Positions 62,891 to 64,000 of a stretch of DNA of 64,000 bases are shown here, piece after piece (positions within the stretch are counted from its first letter, which is position 1; every line of letters starts with the position of its first letter). This DNA is from Planctomycetota bacterium (GTDB lineage Bacteria; Planctomycetota; Brocadiia; SM23-32; JAKLEA01). Location: NCBI GenBank assembly GCA_022711755.1, contig JAKLEA010000025.1, positions 1 through 64,000 on the forward strand, written 5' to 3'. The notes under the pieces were generated by a model that worked only from the letters and a program-made list of their open reading frames with translations, was not told the DNA's origin and did not search any database. A program made the position numbers and the translations under genes.

Positions 62891-64000
62891 GGCTGGCCCT
62901 CCCGCCTGATGATAAGCGAGACTTCAATCTCCAGTTTCGGATTCTCGCCTGTGATTTTCAATCCGCTCAATTCGCGCGTGGGGTTGATTTTCCTGGCCGG
63001 GCTGCTTTCGCCCTTGTAGAAAACGTTTCGGCTCAGGAAAAGCCGCCGGTCAATCTTCCATTCGGTCTCAACCTTGTGGAAGACGAACACGTCGTATCGC
63101 CGGATGAGTTCCGCGCCCGGGAGGGTCGTGTCACCGAGCCGTTCGCTCAGGATCAGCCCACGCATTTTTTCCGGCGATCCGGCCCAGTGAACGACTCGCT
63201 GAGTTTGAAAGAAGTCACCGACCTGTTTCAGCATCTCTTCAAGGCCCGCCATGTTGACCGGAGCTAGCGCAGCGGCTTTTCCGCGCGATCCATCCGGTTT
63301 CCAGAACTGTAGGAAGAACGACGATTCAGTTTCGACTATCGCGTCGTAGGTTCCATACGGCAGGTTTGCCGCCGCATAAATTTCGCCCTGTAGCGCAGCC
63401 TCAAATATCTGATCCTGCTCGTATTGGAGGAGCCATACCTTCAATATTTTTTCTGGGGACTTGATGCGGATGCTTGCGGAGCCGGGCGTTGCCGGCGTCT
63501 CCGGTTTCGCGCCGTTGCCTTCAAAGTCAACCGCGCTGACATATGCGAGGTCCTTCAGTTCCTGCCCGACCTCGCCGGTCTGCTTCCTGACGAGCTTCAG
63601 CTTCTGCCTTTCCCCCCCCTCAACCTCTACGTAAAGCGTGGCGGAGATGACGTGCCCGCGAACCTTGCGCCCGTCAGGATAAAGCAGATCGAGAAAAAAC
63701 GTCCGGACGGGGTACTTCTCCCCGGTCATGATCTTTTCGTGGAATCCCTCCTCCTTCCATACCCACTTTTCCGCCATCTCCTCGCGTTCGACGACTGCGC
63801 GAAGGCCGGACAGATCTGCAAGCGGTACAAGCAATCGTTTCTTGCGTTCAATATCGTAGAACACAAGCGGGTTTTCTCCGGAGATGGAGATTCCGCCCGT
63901 CAGCGTTTCACCGTTCGACATCGTGACCTTGCCGATCAGGGGATGATCCGTCTCCGGCGACTGTTCTTCATCCGCGACTGCCGGCAGGAGAACGAACGCG
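62887..64000 (-). CDS. Exported protein of unknown function, 5' end outside window
   Basis: At least 370 residues; the frame stays open to the right edge, where it reads the tail of a signal peptide (AFVLLPAVA) and then DEEQSPETDHPLIGKV. The start lies beyond 64000; the ATG at 63921 is internal. The first part (GKVTMSNGETLTGGISI, NPLVFYDIERKKRLLVPLADLSG) looks like a small beta-barrel of the kind used for property sensing in PVC exported proteins; the rest is beta-rich without motifs. A C8 tract lies at 63612-63619. It is the first visible gene of the four-gene operon. Confidence 0.72.
   Translation of the reverse strand, partial: AFVLLPAVADEEQSPETDHPLIGKVTMSNGETLTGGISISGENPLVFYDIERKKRLLVPLADLSGLRAVVEREEMAEKWVWKEEGFHEKIMTGEKYPVRTFFLDLLYPDGRKVRGHVISATLYVEVEGGERQKLKLVRKQTGEVGQELKDLAYVSAVDFEGNGAKPETPATPGSASIRIKSPEKILKVWLLQYEQDQIFEAALQGEIYAAANLPYGTYDAIVETESSFFLQFWKPDGSRGKAAALAPVNMAGLEEMLKQVGDFFQTQRVVHWAGSPEKMRGLILSERLGDTTLPGAELIRRYDVFVFHKVETEWKIDRRLFLSRNVFYKGESSPARKINPTRELSGLKITGENPKLEIEVSLIIRREGQP

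Overview
The window is GC-rich chromosomal DNA from a free-living, carbohydrate-degrading bacterium. Several features are typical of the PVC group or neighbouring environmental lineages (Planctomycetota, Lentisphaerota/Kiritimatiellota, 'Hydrogenedentes'/'Sumerlaeota'-like bacteria). They are a type IV pilin-like DUF1559 protein with an H-x9-DG end, giant DUF4175-like membrane proteins, a DUF6485 cysteine protein, many large secreted proteins and lipoproteins with CBM-like, CARDB, PKD and TPR modules, and no SusC/SusD pair. The exact phylum is an inference. No rRNA, tRNA, CRISPR array or intact transposon was seen.

Layout. At 1-4700 there is an RHS-type remnant, an 82-bp tandem repeat and a minus-strand pair: a HEAT-like secreted protein and a large HExxH lipoprotein. 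A (GA)16 microsatellite interrupts the start of the lipoprotein gene. At 4737-9427 a 1311-residue secreted protein is followed by an orphan, degenerate histidine kinase. At 9463-16508 a minus-strand operon encodes a glycyl radical enzyme, a GH13-like lipoprotein and a DegT-type aminotransferase. At 16683-23277 a plus-strand run encodes an SGNH hydrolase, an aldo/keto reductase, a GH127-type enzyme, an alpha/beta hydrolase and a NIF3-family protein. At 23347-32988 come a ceramidase-PHP fusion (minus), then a 1441-residue glycosidase-like lipoprotein and a GH95 alpha-L-fucosidase (plus). At 33040-40676 come pssA, an ABC sugar importer whose binding protein is fused to its first permease, a sialidase-like Asp-box protein, a GNAT protein and a cupin. 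At 40735-46324 lie a four-gene iron/cobalamin-type ABC operon that includes an isochorismatase-like protein, then a pseudopilin and a lone ModA-like lipoprotein. At 46487-53189 lie a GT-C-like membrane protein, a xylose-isomerase-like TIM barrel, L-rhamnose mutarotase and a 1206-residue DUF4175-like protein. At 53209-64000 lie a DUF6485 protein, a short pheT, a polysaccharide deacetylase, and a tightly overlapping minus-strand operon of four exported or membrane proteins that runs off the right edge.

Together the genes suggest uptake and breakdown of deoxysugar-rich polysaccharides or glycoproteins (fucose, rhamnose, arabinose, possibly sialic acid or similar). Hydrolysis would occur outside the cell or in the periplasm, with import by an unusual fused ABC transporter. 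The most unusual signals are the out-of-frame GA tract at the lipoprotein start (candidate phase variation), the solute-binding-protein/permease fusion with a matching large insertion in its partner, the glycyl-radical operon with no activase nearby, two homologous giant membrane proteins, and a family of short GTAGG-headed palindromic elements, one of which supplies a stop codon.
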